Positions 47,730 to 60,425 of a stretch of 64,000 nt of DNA are shown here, one piece after another. The notes beneath the pieces are model-generated. The model saw only the letters and a program-made list of their open reading frames with translations. It did no database searches and had not been told where the DNA came from. The stretch comes from Vanilla planifolia (Eukaryota; Streptophyta; Magnoliopsida; Asparagales; Orchidaceae). The stretch covers positions 22,302,237 to 22,366,236 of the forward strand of contig CM043869.1 of NCBI GenBank assembly GCA_023846275.1. Reading direction: 5' to 3'. Both the position numbers and the translations under genes were made by a program. Numbering within the stretch: position 1 is the first letter of the stretch; each line of letters starts with the position of its first letter.

Positions 47730-49566
47730 TGCTAGTATCTAGAAAAATCTTGGAGGAGGCTTAAATGGGCATGTAGAAAGGGAGCAAAATAATTTAGGGC
47801 CTATCATGATAATGGTAGGTTTGGGTAGGCTAATGAAGAAGATGAAATTGTTTTGAAGTTTATAGCATGTGATTTTATTACCTTAATTGCTTGTAAAAGT
47901 AGAGCTTCTAAAATGAGATTTATAAGAATGATTATTTAAATTATATAGATTTTAAGATCATATTAAGAAAATATTTGGATGCTTAATATTGATCAATGGT
48001 CTTAGATGTTCATCTTAAAATTTAAGAAAAACAAGAAGTCAGTGTGATGTCCTAGGATTTGGTTGTGTATTCTGGAGGATAATAATAATTCATTTGGAAA
48101 TAATCTTAAAACTATGTCGTTGAGACATAAATGAGGGAGGAAGTCTTGTTTGGAAGAAACTATAAATTGTGTTTTTTTATTAACATATTTAAAAATGGGA
48201 GTGAATGAAGTTTATGGATGATATGTGAAATAATAGGATTAGATGCCCTTTTATAGATGCATGAGCATGTATAAGAGAAGACAGTATCTCTCAGATTTCT
48301 TTGACAATTCGATATTATTTTGAAGACAAAAAGGGGATGCTAAATGAGCATATGGAAAGTATTTTTATATCTAATACAATTATGATAAGTATGTTGATAT
48401 GTAATAAAAGCAAAGGTTTTAATCAAAATTGCTTTAGTTATAGTGGAGTTAAAGTTGATAAGTCGTACTTTAAAAAATGTTGAGAGAGCATGATTGAGTA
48501 TGGATTATGATTTGAGACCAATTTAGCCTGGATTTAATTTGATTTTATTTTAGTAACCATTGAGGTTATATAATTGTTGAGAGGTTTAATGTTGAAGTTT
48601 AGGTTTAGAATAGAGGATTTTGAATTAATTATTATTTAACAAAGAAACACGATCAAACATTGCACATTTAATGACATTTGGCCAAAGATTTTATGATTAT
48701 GGTTGGACTCCATAAAGGATTTGTTTTAATTTTTTTTTGGTATCAATAATGGATGTTCTTGCTAGTTAAATAAAAGATTATGTGTCTTAGTTTATGTTTT
48801 TATTAATGATATTATTTATTGATGAGATGTTATAGTTAAACTAAACTTATAGAGAGTGATGTTAGAGTTAAAGGAATTTGGTTTTAGTAAATCTAAAATC
48901 AAGTATATGAAAAACAAGTTTTATTAGGATAGAAGAGTAGAAGTATAAGTGATATAGACATTGCTATTTAGAATCATAAAATATTGAAGATTTTATTATT
49001 TTAAATTTTTATTGTAAAATAATGATATGATTGATAATGATGTTAATAATAGGATCCAAACATGATTGATGAAATCAATGATTATTTTTGATGTGTTATG
49101 TGATCGAAGCATCCTATTCAAGATTAAATATAAGTTTTATACCATTTTGTTAAGATCTACAACACTATATAATTCTAAATATTGGCTAATGATATCCAAA
49201 TGTGTGGTTAAGAGTAGGCTTTATAAAGATTAGGATGTTGAGATGGATTGGTACCTATCCTTGAAAGGATAAGATTATAAATCAGTTCTTTTCATGGAAA
49301 TTTTGTATAACATTATTTTATGACTAATTTAAGGTTGGTATAGATGATTTGAACATATCAAATGAAGGTCATTTAATGGCTTTGTTAAGGGATGCGGTTT
49401 ATTGGAATTTTTTTATATGACCAGAGAAGTTAGACCAAAAAAAGAATTGCAAGAAGTTATTAAAAAGAACTGAACATGTTCATGAATAGAGTGCAATGGC
49501 TTCAAAGAATTTGTTAGATGTCTCTACTTAGTGGGAGTAAGGTTTGTTCTTGTTATCATGTTGTTT
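47730..49566 (+). pseudogene. RTE-type LINE relic in intron 1
   Basis: Degraded RTE-clade LINE in plus orientation. The endonuclease text LNGHVGRE appears near 47762. The RT/connection text ELKEFGFSKSKIKYMKNKF follows near 48858, then VLCDRSILFKIKYKFYT (near 49094) and LYNSKYWL, then the 3' coding end VSTxWE. The 3' end at 49520-49566 (CTACTTAGTGGGAGTAAGG followed by TTG-rich sequence) matches the usual RTE tail. Many stops and frameshifts occur and no ORF longer than about 70 codons remains. Confidence 0.7.
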
Positions 49567-50554
49567 AAATTGAAATTATGCCTCTTTCTCTGCTGCAAAT
49601 ACTTCCTCTTCAAATAGATAAAAATAAGTCTTTGTTGTACCTACATATTAGTTGGTGGTTTGTTTGATATATGTGCCCTTATCTACAATAACTCTAAGCG
49701 ATATGCTTGTCTTCCTCGACCCTATATCCCTTAGTGAACCCTATTTTTCTTCCTATTACAAACCATGTGAAATCTAAAAGTGTTGTGATATATGTGATAT
49801 GTAGATGGAGGTTAGCCTTAAAAATTAACCTTATTTTCCATTTCCATAGCTTCCTTCTTGGAACAAGATTGATCAGCAGTAGGAGAAAAATTGATCAATG
49901 GTTGAAGCAAGAGAGTTGGTGATAAGAGCTAGAACTGTTAATTTAAAAAGTTAAGGAAAGTTGTAGTAGAAGATATAACAATAAAATTTTGATGAATGAA
50001 AACCTGAAAAGGTGATTAAAAGAGGGAAGTTTAGGGATATTTAAATGTAAATCTATTAGAAAATTGTTAGTTGTGATGCAATCATTTTTAGGATCTATTT
50101 GCAATTGAAATCAAATTAGGGGGACCAATGCAGGTGTTTGCTATATTTGAAAGACCTACTTGCAGCAAAATCGCAATAAAAAGACCTACTTGTAATTTAC
50201 ACTATTGTATATGGGCCAGAATTTAATAACCTATTTTTCTATTTATTGAATAGAAGGAAAAAATTTACTTGTAATTGAGAGTATGTCTTGTGCCAAGATG
50301 GTCATGTTTTGATAGAAACTAAGTGATCAACAATTTTTCCAATTGTAAATAATATATTGATATCAACATACAAAATTGGTTAACTTTTTTTTTTACTCTG
50401 AATTTATTTTTCCAAATTCATATAGTTTGCTATGTTATGCTATTGCAGCTGAAACTATGTTCCATTAGAATATTTAATCCACATATTTTCTGTTTAATCT
50501 GAAAAAAAAACTTTTCCTCAGTAATTTATGACTCTAGGTGTATTTGCACTGCAG
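49567..50554. other. Bestrophin intron 1, 3' end
   Basis: AT-rich intron sequence. It ends in a T-rich tract (50388-50410) and the acceptor TTTGCACTGCAG of exon 2. I see no further element. Confidence 0.55.
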
Positions 50555-50722
50555 TGCCATGTCGTTGTTGGCTCAGATATCAAAGTAGATCTCCAGAATT
50601 TGCTAAATGAGGAGGATCTTGTCATTGTTCTTAATTCAAAGCACAGGCCTCGTTGTATCATTGAGTTTATTATGCAAACGCTTCAAATGTTACCTGTTGA
50701 TGAATCAAAGCGAAGGATATTG
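50555..50722 (+). CDS. VCCN1: Bestrophin-like chloroplast chloride channel, exon 2
   Basis: 56 codons between an acceptor (TTTGCACTGCAG) and a donor (GTAAAT), phase 0 at both ends. It starts CHVVVGSDIKVDLQ and contains the family motif SKHRPRCIIEFIMQ, in the cytoplasmic-side helices between the membrane blocks of bestrophins. It follows exon 1 directly in family alignments known to me (exon 1 ends ...FALK, exon 2 begins CHV). A 17.5-kb intron separates it from exon 1. The longer frame 50528-50743 includes intron bases at both ends. Confidence 0.92.
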
Positions 50723-52240
50723 GTAAATCCCTTTTTCAACTAGAAAACCAAAAAATTTATTTAATGTAATTGTAGTAATCGTTTTCCATTCTTATTCTTG
50801 GGTTATTTAATTAGTAAAAGTTATGATTTCTTCATTTTGCCCATGCATTCTTGGTTATTGAATTTCTTACTGCTGCACACACCACGTTTCTTCTAATATA
50901 AGTATTTGTATTCTTCAAACTAGAGTTTTGTGTAAGATAAACTTAATAAAACATGAAGATTAGGTTAAAGATGCTTCAGTTGTGAAAGAGTTTAGATCTG
51001 ATGATTGATTTATTTGTGACCAATATATGACAAAACTTTCAGCGGTCATTTTTGAAGTCTTAAACAAATAGTTATCGTTAAAGGCTGATGCTATATGACT
51101 TGCAGATTTGAAGAGCCTTTGTATAGCTAGCTTTAGTACTTATAAATATAGCACTCAATGATAAAGTACAAGATATCCAAAAGAGTCCAAGAAGCAAAAA
51201 AAGCTCAAGAGTGCAAACAAGGGTTAAAAAGAGCTTGAAAATGAGTCTAAAGTGCATTTTTTGGGTAAATGGGTCATTATGAGAGTGATTCTACTCCATG
51301 GAGCATGGAGTTAGATTTGTGAAGGACATCTATTTGTCACGTTGTGACATTGATTCTTGCAGGCCAACACCACAACACTCGTGGCATCCATCTCTTATCG
51401 TATTGATAGATTCTCTTTCTTTTCTCTATGTTGTTTGCATTTTTTTTCTCTCTCTCTTCATGTTATTATCATACTCCCTTCCATTGTTGTCATTAGATTC
51501 CCCTCCCCAAGTCATTGAATTCCCTTTTTGTCCTCCACATTGCTAGACTTCCTCTTTGTTCTCATTGTTGCCAATCTTATCTTTCACCCACACTATTGAT
51601 CCTCACTCTCTCTCTAAAAGTATCACTGTTTCCCTCTCTTGGCCATCACCCATCACTTTTTTAAGAGTTACCGACTCTCCCTCTCTCTTCATTGTTGGTT
51701 CCTCTCTTTACAACAATTGATCACCTCTTTCTCTCGCTTTGCTTGTCAATGTTCATTGTTCTTAAGGTTTTATGGTGTTCTATCCATTATGATGATCCAA
51801 GAAGTCCAAATCCATGAACATAAAATAATTTCATATGTCAGAAGTGATCTGTCCTCTTAAAAGTTGTGTCAGAAGTTGAAGCGATTACAAATCAGAGTTA
51901 CCAGAAGATAAGCAAATATTTAGGATCTCAAATTTCATTTTTGAGAAAGTTTGCTTTAAATAATGAATTATTTGATAAATGTTTTGCTACTACAATTTTA
52001 ATTAAAATATTGTTTAATTTTTTTTGCATAATTTCTTTTGTTTTGTTTCTTTTCAACATTATCTTTAGATAATTTATTTTAATAATATAAAAAAATTAAA
52101 ATATTATTATTATTAAATTATTGTTTGCAAGAAAAAATATTTTCTTATTTTGTTATCATCATTGATATTTTGATCAATTCATTATAGCATCAAAATAAAA
52201 TTAAGTTGAAAACATAAAACTTTTAGAAATGAGATAGACA
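50723..52240. other. Bestrophin intron 2, 5' part
   Basis: AT-rich sequence with a long CT-rich, TCTC-type stretch (51400-51760) that gives serine/leucine/phenylalanine-rich chance ORFs. No gene or transposon text is recognised. Confidence 0.5.
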
Positions 52241-52249
52241 AGTGTGTAG

Positions 52250-54760
52250 TGCAGATTTTTGGATAGATTAGATAGGATAGAAGAACTTTGAACGATCTAG
52301 TTGAACGATTTAGGGAATTGATAGGCAACATGAATAATAGATTAAGTTCATCTCTCCTAGATGAACTTTTAGAAGATGATCATCACACACCTATGGAGAA
52401 TAGGTTAGATAAAAGTTTTCACATCTTAAAATCCACATGGATGACTTAATGGAAATCCACATCTAATAGTATTTATGATCATAACAATATTCTAGATATC
52501 TTAACCCAAATAGAGGACTTCTTTAATTAATATGAAATTGACGATTATCAAAGGACTAATTTTGTAACGATAAAGCTATTAAGTTGTGCAAAAATATTTT
52601 GAATTAATACATAGCACTTGAATAAAGACTAGGTAGGAGAACATTCATGTGTCAAGACGTGAATTGTTAACATTTAAGAATTATTCTAAGTATAATGATA
52701 GAAGAAGCAGGAAAACTTTGTTGTTTTGGAGTACCTTAATACCTTCAAGAACTTAATGGCTAGAATAGATTGTCTTGATTCAAATTGGTAATAAGTTTTT
52801 CTTAAGCCTTAGGTTGGGAATCAAGATATAAATAGTTATATAATCTTCAGTCTCTAGAAGAGTTAAGTAATTGTGCTTAATTTGTATAAATTTAAGACCC
52901 CTCCAACCATAATTGGAGGGATAGGTTCTAAGTATCCAAAGCTATCACTATACGTGATTTACCCTTGTCTTTATTTGGTACTCACACTGTTAGGCATACT
53001 ATTGCAAATAACTTCCAAATTTAGGTTGATTATTATTATAAGTGCAAGGACATAAAAAGTATCAATGTATGACCATCTTAAATATAGAGGAAGAAAAACT
53101 TGAGTTGAAATACGAAGAGATAGAAGAAGATACTATCTTTGAGAAACGATAATGTGCGAATGAGAAAGTTAAGCATATAAGTGTCATGAGATGTTACCCT
53201 TTTCTCAAGAAAAATTGAGGGTTATAGAAGAAAGAATATTTTTATTACTTTTGTGATCAACAATAACAAGAAATTGAGACTAGTTATAAATGGAGAAAAT
53301 GTCATGAATGTGATATCTACAAGTATACTCAAGAGGGTTGACTTCAATGTTCAACCTTATCCTTAATCATTTCATATAAGTTGAGTGAATCATGTCTCAT
53401 AACTAGCCATATCTAAGTTTTTGGTACGTTTGAAAATGATAATCTATAAAGATAAGATATGTTGTGACTGTTTACCTATAGATATAACATATACTTTATT
53501 TGGGAGACTTTGGTTAATTAACTTAGGAGTAGTAAATTTTAAAAGAGAGAAATTTTGTGTTCAAGTTCAAAAACCAAAATATCTTATATACCCTTTAATT
53601 AATGCCATCTAGAAGGATTAATTTTTTTAAGTCATCTTCAGAATTGAAGCTTATTACTTCATAGAAGTTAAAGCTAGTTATTTTCCTTATTTGTAGATGG
53701 TTGATCAAATTAGGAGAATGATTTAAAGAAAAATCAACATTTAAAGTTAGAAAGATTGGATGTAGTTGTCTTAAAAAGAAATTTCTTGAAGATAGTTCTT
53801 CGTTTCTCCTTCATATGAATGAGATTCTAGTTGAACACCCTAAAGGATAAATTTTCCCAAAAGTTATAAAACTATTGGAGTTTGTTGGCATTACTTTTAA
53901 GGGACCTTCCATATGAGTTGTCTCTTGTTAGGGACATTCAACATGATATTGATTTTACCCCAGGTTTACAACTATCAAATCTTCTACATTATAAGACAAA
54001 CCCCAGTGGGCATGTCGAGATTAAAAGATAGGTAGATGAACTCCTTAAAAAAGGATTCTCACAAGAAAACTTAATCCGTGCATTATCCTTGTTAACACCC
54101 AAGAAGGATAAAAATTAGAAAATGTAAATTAATCATAAAGTCATTAACAAGATCACATCAAGTATTGATTTCTCTTACTTATGCTTGATGATATGTTAGA
54201 CTTAGTTTTTGATGTCAACTGCTTTTCAAAGATAGACCTTAAAAGTAGTTATCATTAGATTAAGATTATACTTAAAGATTATTAGAAAATTGACATCAAA
54301 ATTCCAAATGAGATTATAGGAATGTCTAGTTTTCCTTTTTAGATTATGAAATGCATCTAAAACTTTTATGTATTAAATGAATATTACTTAGAAACCATTC
54401 GTAAAGAATTTTTTTATGATATATGTTGATGATTTTTTAATTCATAATCTTAATTAGAGTACATATTAGGTTCATCTTTGTAAAGTTTTTGAGAAGAAAA
54501 GAAAGATTATTTGTAAATTTTAATAAATACTTGATTGCGAAGACATTAAGTGAATTTGCTATGTTTTATTGTGTTTATTGAAGGTCTGTAAGTCTGATTT
54601 GATAAAACAAAGTCAGTGAAATAGCTTATGCTAAGAAGCCTTATATGGTATGTTTTATTGTCTTAGGTTTTATAAAAGGTTCATTAAAGATTTTAAAACT
54701 ATTGTAGTACCTATAACTGATTTATTAAAGAAAGTTTTTTTAATATAAAATAGACAAACA
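52250..54760 (+). pseudogene. Degenerate Ty3/Gypsy gag-pol relic in intron 2
   Basis: Plus-strand Gypsy text with many stops: gag ILTQIEDFFN then KLLSCAKIF (about 52490-52590); a protease-to-RT linker with YKDKICCDCLPIDITYTLFG (about 53440), matching the usual DxVxCDVxPMDxCHxLLGRPW block. RT text follows: LSLVRDIQHDIDFTPG (about 53922), VDELLKKGFSQENL, CFSKIDLKSSYH (about 54225) and ITDLLKKVF (about 54718). RNase H and integrase are missing. The text breaks off near 54770 and Copia integrase begins about 50 bp later. Confidence 0.75.
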
Positions 54761-54814
54761 AAACCCAAATTTGGCTTCACTCTAGGTTAATATATCAATT
54801 AATTGAACTTTAGA

Positions 54815-57010
54815 AATATTACATATTAACTTTTTTGGACTAATTCAACTCTTAAATTTTGGTGGCGAACAATATAAGCATTTCATCATAGATGACTTTA
54901 CTAGGTTTATTTGGACAATCTTTTTAAAGAACAAAATAAAGTTTTTAAACTTTTTCATTATTATCATTAAAAGTTCAAAATGAGCACATAGTGGTATGAA
55001 AGAGAATTTGAAAACGAAATATTTATCTAACTTTTTAACAACTATGGAATTCATATTTTCAACTCCATGCACATAATAACAAACTTTAGTTGAAAGAATA
55101 AATAGGTTCATAATTAGAGATGGCAAAATCTATGCTAAGTGAATACATTATTTGCTATGGAATTAGTAGAGTTCTACCATATCCAAAACTAAGGAGACAC
55201 CATATGAACTAATAAAAGGTAGGAAAATAACACTAACTTGCATGTATATTCCTAGGATATACAACAACTAGCAAAGCTTATAAAGTTTTTAACAAAAAAT
55301 ACTAGTGGTTGAGGAATTGATCCAGCGGTGCTTGATGAATCACCTCATTATAAATAACAATAAACCCTTAATGATAAAGATATAGAAAGTATAGAAAAAT
55401 TTTAAGTTTAGAGGCAAAGAAGCTAAAATTGTAGTTGATGAAAATAAGTAGACTTAAGTGAAACTAGCAAACTTTCCAATGAATGGAAATTCAGTCTTGA
55501 TCACCTTAAGAAATAGATTTTAGAAGACTTATCCGTGGGTGTAAGAACAAGTACTAACATACATTGTGTTGCATTTTATCTAGATTTAAACCAAACTTTA
55601 TAGGTAAGATTCTTATAAATAAATTTTGGATAATTGTCATGAATGAATAGCCAATCTAGTTTAAAAGGAATTTAGTTTGAAAATTGAACTCATGTTCTTT
55701 AGAATGTCTTATAATAGGTATAAAATGGATTTTTTAAAATAAACTAGATAATACTATTACCATATGTAGAAACATTCACATCAATAATTAGATCGAAGGT
55801 AATTAGAATTCCCCTAGCTTGCATGTGTTACAAAGGTTTCAAAATATTTTAAATAGATATATAAATGAGCATGTATATGCAGAACACCTCATAGGATTTG
55901 AACACTTATTAACCATGTTATGTTTACAAAGTAAAAAAGGTACTATATAAAGTAAGTTTCTAAAGCATGGTATAATAGGATGTGTTCTTTATTTATTTCA
56001 AATAGTTTTGTTAGAGATAATGTAGATATGACCTTATTCATAAAGGATTTTAATGACTAATGTTTAAGCCAAATCTATGTTAATGAGATTATTTTTAGGC
56101 TTATCATTTTAAACCAATATAAAAATTTAGTTGAGTTAATGAAAGAATGGATTAAAATGTGCATGATGGGATAATTAACATTCTTTTTAGAACTATAGCT
56201 AAAATAGTGTAATGATGGAACTTTTATATTGCAAACTAAATACACAGAAAAACTATTGATAATATTTGGCTATGATAATTTAAAAGCAAAAACACACCAA
56301 TGACAATTAATATCAAATTATATAAAGACGAATAAGAAAAATCAGTTGGCACAATTGTATATATTGGGGCACAATTATATTTGATTGTAAGTAGATCAGA
56401 TATTATGTTTAGTATGTGTTTGGGTGCATGTTATTGAGCCAATTTAGAGAAATCTCATTTACTAGTAGTTAAACTTATTTTTAGGTGTCTTATTAGCAAA
56501 ATCAACATCGGTATATGCTGTTAAGCTAAATCCTTGATTATTCCTGGGATACCATTGGCTGCACACAATCACTAAGTTAATGGTATACTCAAATGCAGAT
56601 TTTGTAGGATGCATAATAGATAAGAAAAAACACCTTTGAAATATATCAATTTCTTGAAAGTTCACTTTTATCATGGTCCAATAGGAACAAAATTTTATAG
56701 CCATATCAATGACAAAAATTGAGTATGTCATAGCTGACAGTTGTAAGTCCTATGGATCAAACATTAGCTTGTCAATTATGGAATTCAGTTGTAAGAAACA
56801 CCAATTCGATATGATGAAGTATTGACTTGCTCGACTAAAAATCCAATACAGCACTCTCGCTTAAAAAAAATTGATATTAGATATTATTTCATTTGCTTCG
56901 ACGTAACAATGAAATTTGTACAATCCGATAATCGATTAATCGACATTTTCACCAAATCTTTTGCCTCTAAATAATTCATAAAAGTTAGATGAACATTTAA
57001 GTGGAGTTAG
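54815..57010 (+). pseudogene. Degenerate SIRE-like Copia pol relic in intron 2
   Basis: Copia integrase begins abruptly (FGLIQLLNFGGEQYKHFIID then DFTRFIWTIFLKNK, about 54840-54930), then TPYELIKG. RT pieces follow (MKEWIKMCMMG; QTKYTEKLLIIFGYDNLKA, near 56230). RNase H pieces include SNADFVGCIIDKKKH and AISMTKIEYVIADS (about 56590-56740) and LSTFSPNL near 56938. Stops are frequent. Gag, protease and the first part of integrase are absent. Confidence 0.75.
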
Positions 57011-57570
57011 TTTTTTTCACTAGATCACTTGTTTCAATTAATCAATTGTTTGATAAGTATTGGACCTTCCCCTTAACTTATTGGATCAATTTGATCACAT
57101 CATTCTTGATTAGACTGTCTTACTAATATGAGTTCTACACAAGCTAAAGTCATTAAACCATCCGATCAAGTTATTGGACCACTTGACCCAAACTAATTAA
57201 GATTAAATTGTTTGCCAAAATTAATATGGTGTGAATTGATTTGATCGAATTGTTTGATTGAGCTATCAAATCACCTGATGAGTTCTTTAGTTCTATTAAT
57301 GCGATAGGATCATATGAAAGTGTTCCGTTCAAACCCTAGGTGACATGTAGGTGATCTCGATTTTCTTTTCTTTGTGTGATATTTTTCCAAATTCACAACT
57401 TTAGACATGAGTCTTTATTTTTAGAGCTTTTGTTCTTAGATTTAAGTAGATTTCATTTATCTTAGCTTAAAATTTTTCCAAAATCAATACTTGTCCTTAG
57501 AATTTTTTTTCATAATTCAAAATGTCTCAAAACAGGAAAACTATGGTAATTTGGAGGTAATCACAAATGG
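57011..57570 (+). repeat. Probable 3' LTR remnant of the Copia relic
   Basis: Directly after the RNase H end, the sequence is rich in short TTGATCGAATTGTTTGAT-like and ATCCGATCAAGTTATTGGAC motifs, a pattern frequent in SIRE-like LTRs. No second LTR is present, so limits are uncertain. Confidence 0.35.
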
Positions 57571-57579
57571 AATCAACAT

Positions 57580-58351
57580 CTTCACCTTCTCCAACTCCTC
57601 CAACTAGAGCTACATAGAAAACCCAACTTTGTACCACCTATTCCACTGAATTCCAATGATGAGTTATTTGGTTCGAACTCAGAATCTTCTCTTGATCAAT
57701 GTCATTTTCCAAATTTTGAGAACCAATCTTATGCATTTTTCAAGAATGAAAAAAAAATCATTATCTAATATTTTTGGATGCCAATCATTAGTGTATTTAT
57801 CTTATATTGTTTGTGATAAAGTGGTATTTTAGTTTAATGTTAATTTAGGAATCCATCCTTTTTACACAGGCAAAATCTTTTTTTTATTATGAATATTTTA
57901 AAACAACATTGAATGACTTTGAAACCTGTTTAGGAGTTTCTTGTAGTTGGTCAATTATTTCATCAATTCTTAATGGCACTGATCATGATTTGTCCCTTAT
58001 CAACTCATCATTGGATCCTCTACATCGCACTTTTATGTGTTGGATGTGAGACACCTCAATAGATGCAAATGTGGTTCAATACATTCTTCACTCCATTCTC
58101 TTTCCAAAACCTTTGGATAAGAATCACATCACTACACCACTAGTCTTGGACACATTCTATTTCCTTACCAAACAATCTTTCAAGTTGGATGCAATGCTCT
58201 TCCCCATCCTTGCCATCAAGGATCAAGTGGGACATAGGAAGTCTAAAACAAGGAGATTGATAGAGCTTGAAAATCTTCATGAAGAGGTTGGGAGGAGAAA
58301 GGTGGAGCAACAACTTAGAAGCGGGAAACTCCAGCATAACATTGGGTTATG
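57580..58351 (+). pseudogene. Fragment resembling plant retroelement 'transposon protein' ORF
   Basis: A broken plus-strand frame: FFYEYFKTTLNDFETCLGVS (about 57885), DPLHRTFMCWM, a stop at 58048, then 58071-58352 (VVQYILHSILFPKPLDKNHI and VLDTFYFLTKQSF). The pattern (a folded segment, LHRxFMxW, then a helix ending ILFPK) resembles the putative plant transposon protein domain found in some Gypsy-associated ORFs. The similarity is by eye and weak. Confidence 0.3.
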
Positions 58352-58637
58352 ATCCTTCTTTTCTTTTTTTTTTTTTAGAATATGAGATATTAAGAATGAA
58401 ATGTTTGTACCATTGAATGGTTTGGCATTGTGTTATCACATTCACCTTTTCAAGGAACTTTAATTATTATTCATTAAGGTGCTCTATTCATTTTTATATG
58501 TGAAACTTTGTCTCGAGAGCTCATTTTTTTTTCACAAGGGTGGAAATATTGCTCAAAACATATAATTCATTTTGTGTGCCCAGTTTGAGTTCATAATTTG
58601 TCTGGTCTTTTTGTAATATGAGCTTTGGCCACAACAT

Positions 58638-59334
58638 CAGAAAACATAGATCCAAAAATTCAGGTGGAGAGGCGTGCAAGATAAAACAATTGAAGAAAAG
58701 TGGAGCTTAAGCTTCCAAGTGGGTTTGGTTACTTCGTGCTGACTACTTTAGTGGGATCCTTTGGAATAGCAAAAGCTCTTCTTTCTCCATCCTTTTTTAT
58801 CTCAAACTTATATTGTGTATTTAGACTTTTGGTTCCTTGCGTAAGCTTTGTTTTTTGGTAGTTGTCATTGTATAGCTCTGCTGAACAACTCCTTAAGCAG
58901 AATGAATAGATCCAAAAATCCAGGTGGAGAGGCATGCAAGATAAACAGTTGAAGAGTGGAGCTTAAGCATTCACGTAGGTTTTGTCACTTCGTGCCAACT
59001 AATTTAGTGGGACCCTTTGGAAAAGGAAAAGCTATTTTCTTTCCATCCTTTTTCAAACTTATATTGTGTTGTTAGACTGTTGGTTCCTTGCCTAAGCTTT
59101 CTTTTTAGGTAGTTTTTGTTGTATGGCTCTGCTGAATGCCTCCTTAAGCATTCAAGTAGGTTTTGTCACTTCGTGCCAACTAATTTAGTGGGACCCTTTG
59201 GAAAAGGAAAAGCTATTTTCTTTCCATCCTTTTTCAAACTTATATTGTGTTGTTAGACTGTTGGTTCCTTGCCTAAGCTTTCTTTTTAGTAGTTTTTGTT
59301 GTATGGCTCTGCTGAATGCCTCCTTAAGCAGGCC
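58638..59334. repeat. Complex tandem repeat in intron 2 (three copies)
   Basis: Two units with an offset of about 258 bp (starting near 58648 and 58908 with AGATCCAAAAATTCAGGTGG and AGATCCAAAAATCCAGGTGG). The last 180 bp of the second unit is duplicated again at about 59149-59334 with only about two differences, so that step is recent. Shared text includes CACTTCGTGCCAACTAATTT and CTCTGCTGAATGCCTCCTTA. Confidence 0.8.
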
Positions 59335-60345
59335 TTTTCCCATATATATTGATCCGTCCTTCCCCATTCTGATCTTCTTGCACCAAGAGAATGGGATGTG
59401 TTTTACATTATCTTGCTTTCAAAAGTTGGTTGGACTGGATTACAGCGGAAACACTAATTGAATGTAGAACAAAAAACACAGATATAACTATTTTTCGAGG
59501 AGACTTCTTGACTTTCTTGTGGTGCTACGTCTTTGGAAGCTATTTGCTACTTCTTTTGAAACCTCCATAACAGCTCTCAAGACATCTCGAGTTTCATTTG
59601 CTAATGGAACGAGGTTGATCTCTAATTGTACACCATGCTCCAAAGAAGTTGACTTAAAGAGTTTTGTTTGTGCTGCAATTTAGTAATCTATATACATTTT
59701 CAATGCAAACTTGTAAAAGTATACTTTTATTGTATTGTGAGAAGTTCAAAGGATTATATAAAAAGGCAGACCACATTTTCATATTTTTGTTTTTTGTATT
59801 TCAAGATATGAACATCTAATCTATGTTATATCTTTTTGTTTATTATTTCTTTGAATACTTAAATTTTTATTCGCGTTTGTTATTTATGGGTGCAAACAAC
59901 AATGGTCAGATTTTTTTGTTGCTTTTGTTTATCAATTGTTTATGAAGACAAATTTTGGCAAGCTCAACATAGAATCAATTTGGCTTTCAATTAATTGTTA
60001 TAGAGGAAGTGGCAATATTTTAGAATTATGCTAACTATAAAGAATCTAAGTTGAATCGTCATAGCTTGAAACATTGGAATAGTGATTAAACATAAATTAT
60101 GATGTGAAACCAATATATTTTATTAATTTATGATTTTAAGTTTTTCTTGCGACAGGTTCAGATTGTTGGTTTCACTTCAGTTTTGGTTGCTCTAAAATCA
60201 GCTTTGAACTCTGTCAAGGTTGGTGTTGCCAGTTTTAGTCAAAACTAGGCTGGTTTCAGCTGAAACGAGCCAAAACTACGTAGGTTTTGGAGCTAGTTTC
60301 ATTAGTTGCTTTATAAAACTTGATTTCTATATAATTACAATGCTA
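59335..60345. other. Bestrophin intron 2, stretch without recognised elements
   Basis: AT-rich sequence. The only structure I see is a short dyad around GGTTTCAGCTGAAACG (60252-60267). Confidence 0.5.
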
Positions 60346-60346
60346 A

Positions 60347-60425
60347 GATGGCACAACTTGTTGGTTCAATGCCTTTAATATATAAGTGAGGTTTTAGGTT
60401 CAAATTCAGCATCTGGCATCTCTTT
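60347..60425 (+). repeat. Possible tRNA-derived SINE head
   Basis: TGGCACAACTTGTTGG (60349-60364) resembles a Pol III A box and GGTTCAAATTC (60397-60407) a B box, about 33 bp apart, followed by AGCATCTGGCATCTC. This is the layout of tRNA-derived plant SINEs. The TTTAATATATAA between the boxes lowers the tRNA likeness. No clear tail or target duplication was found. Confidence 0.35.
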
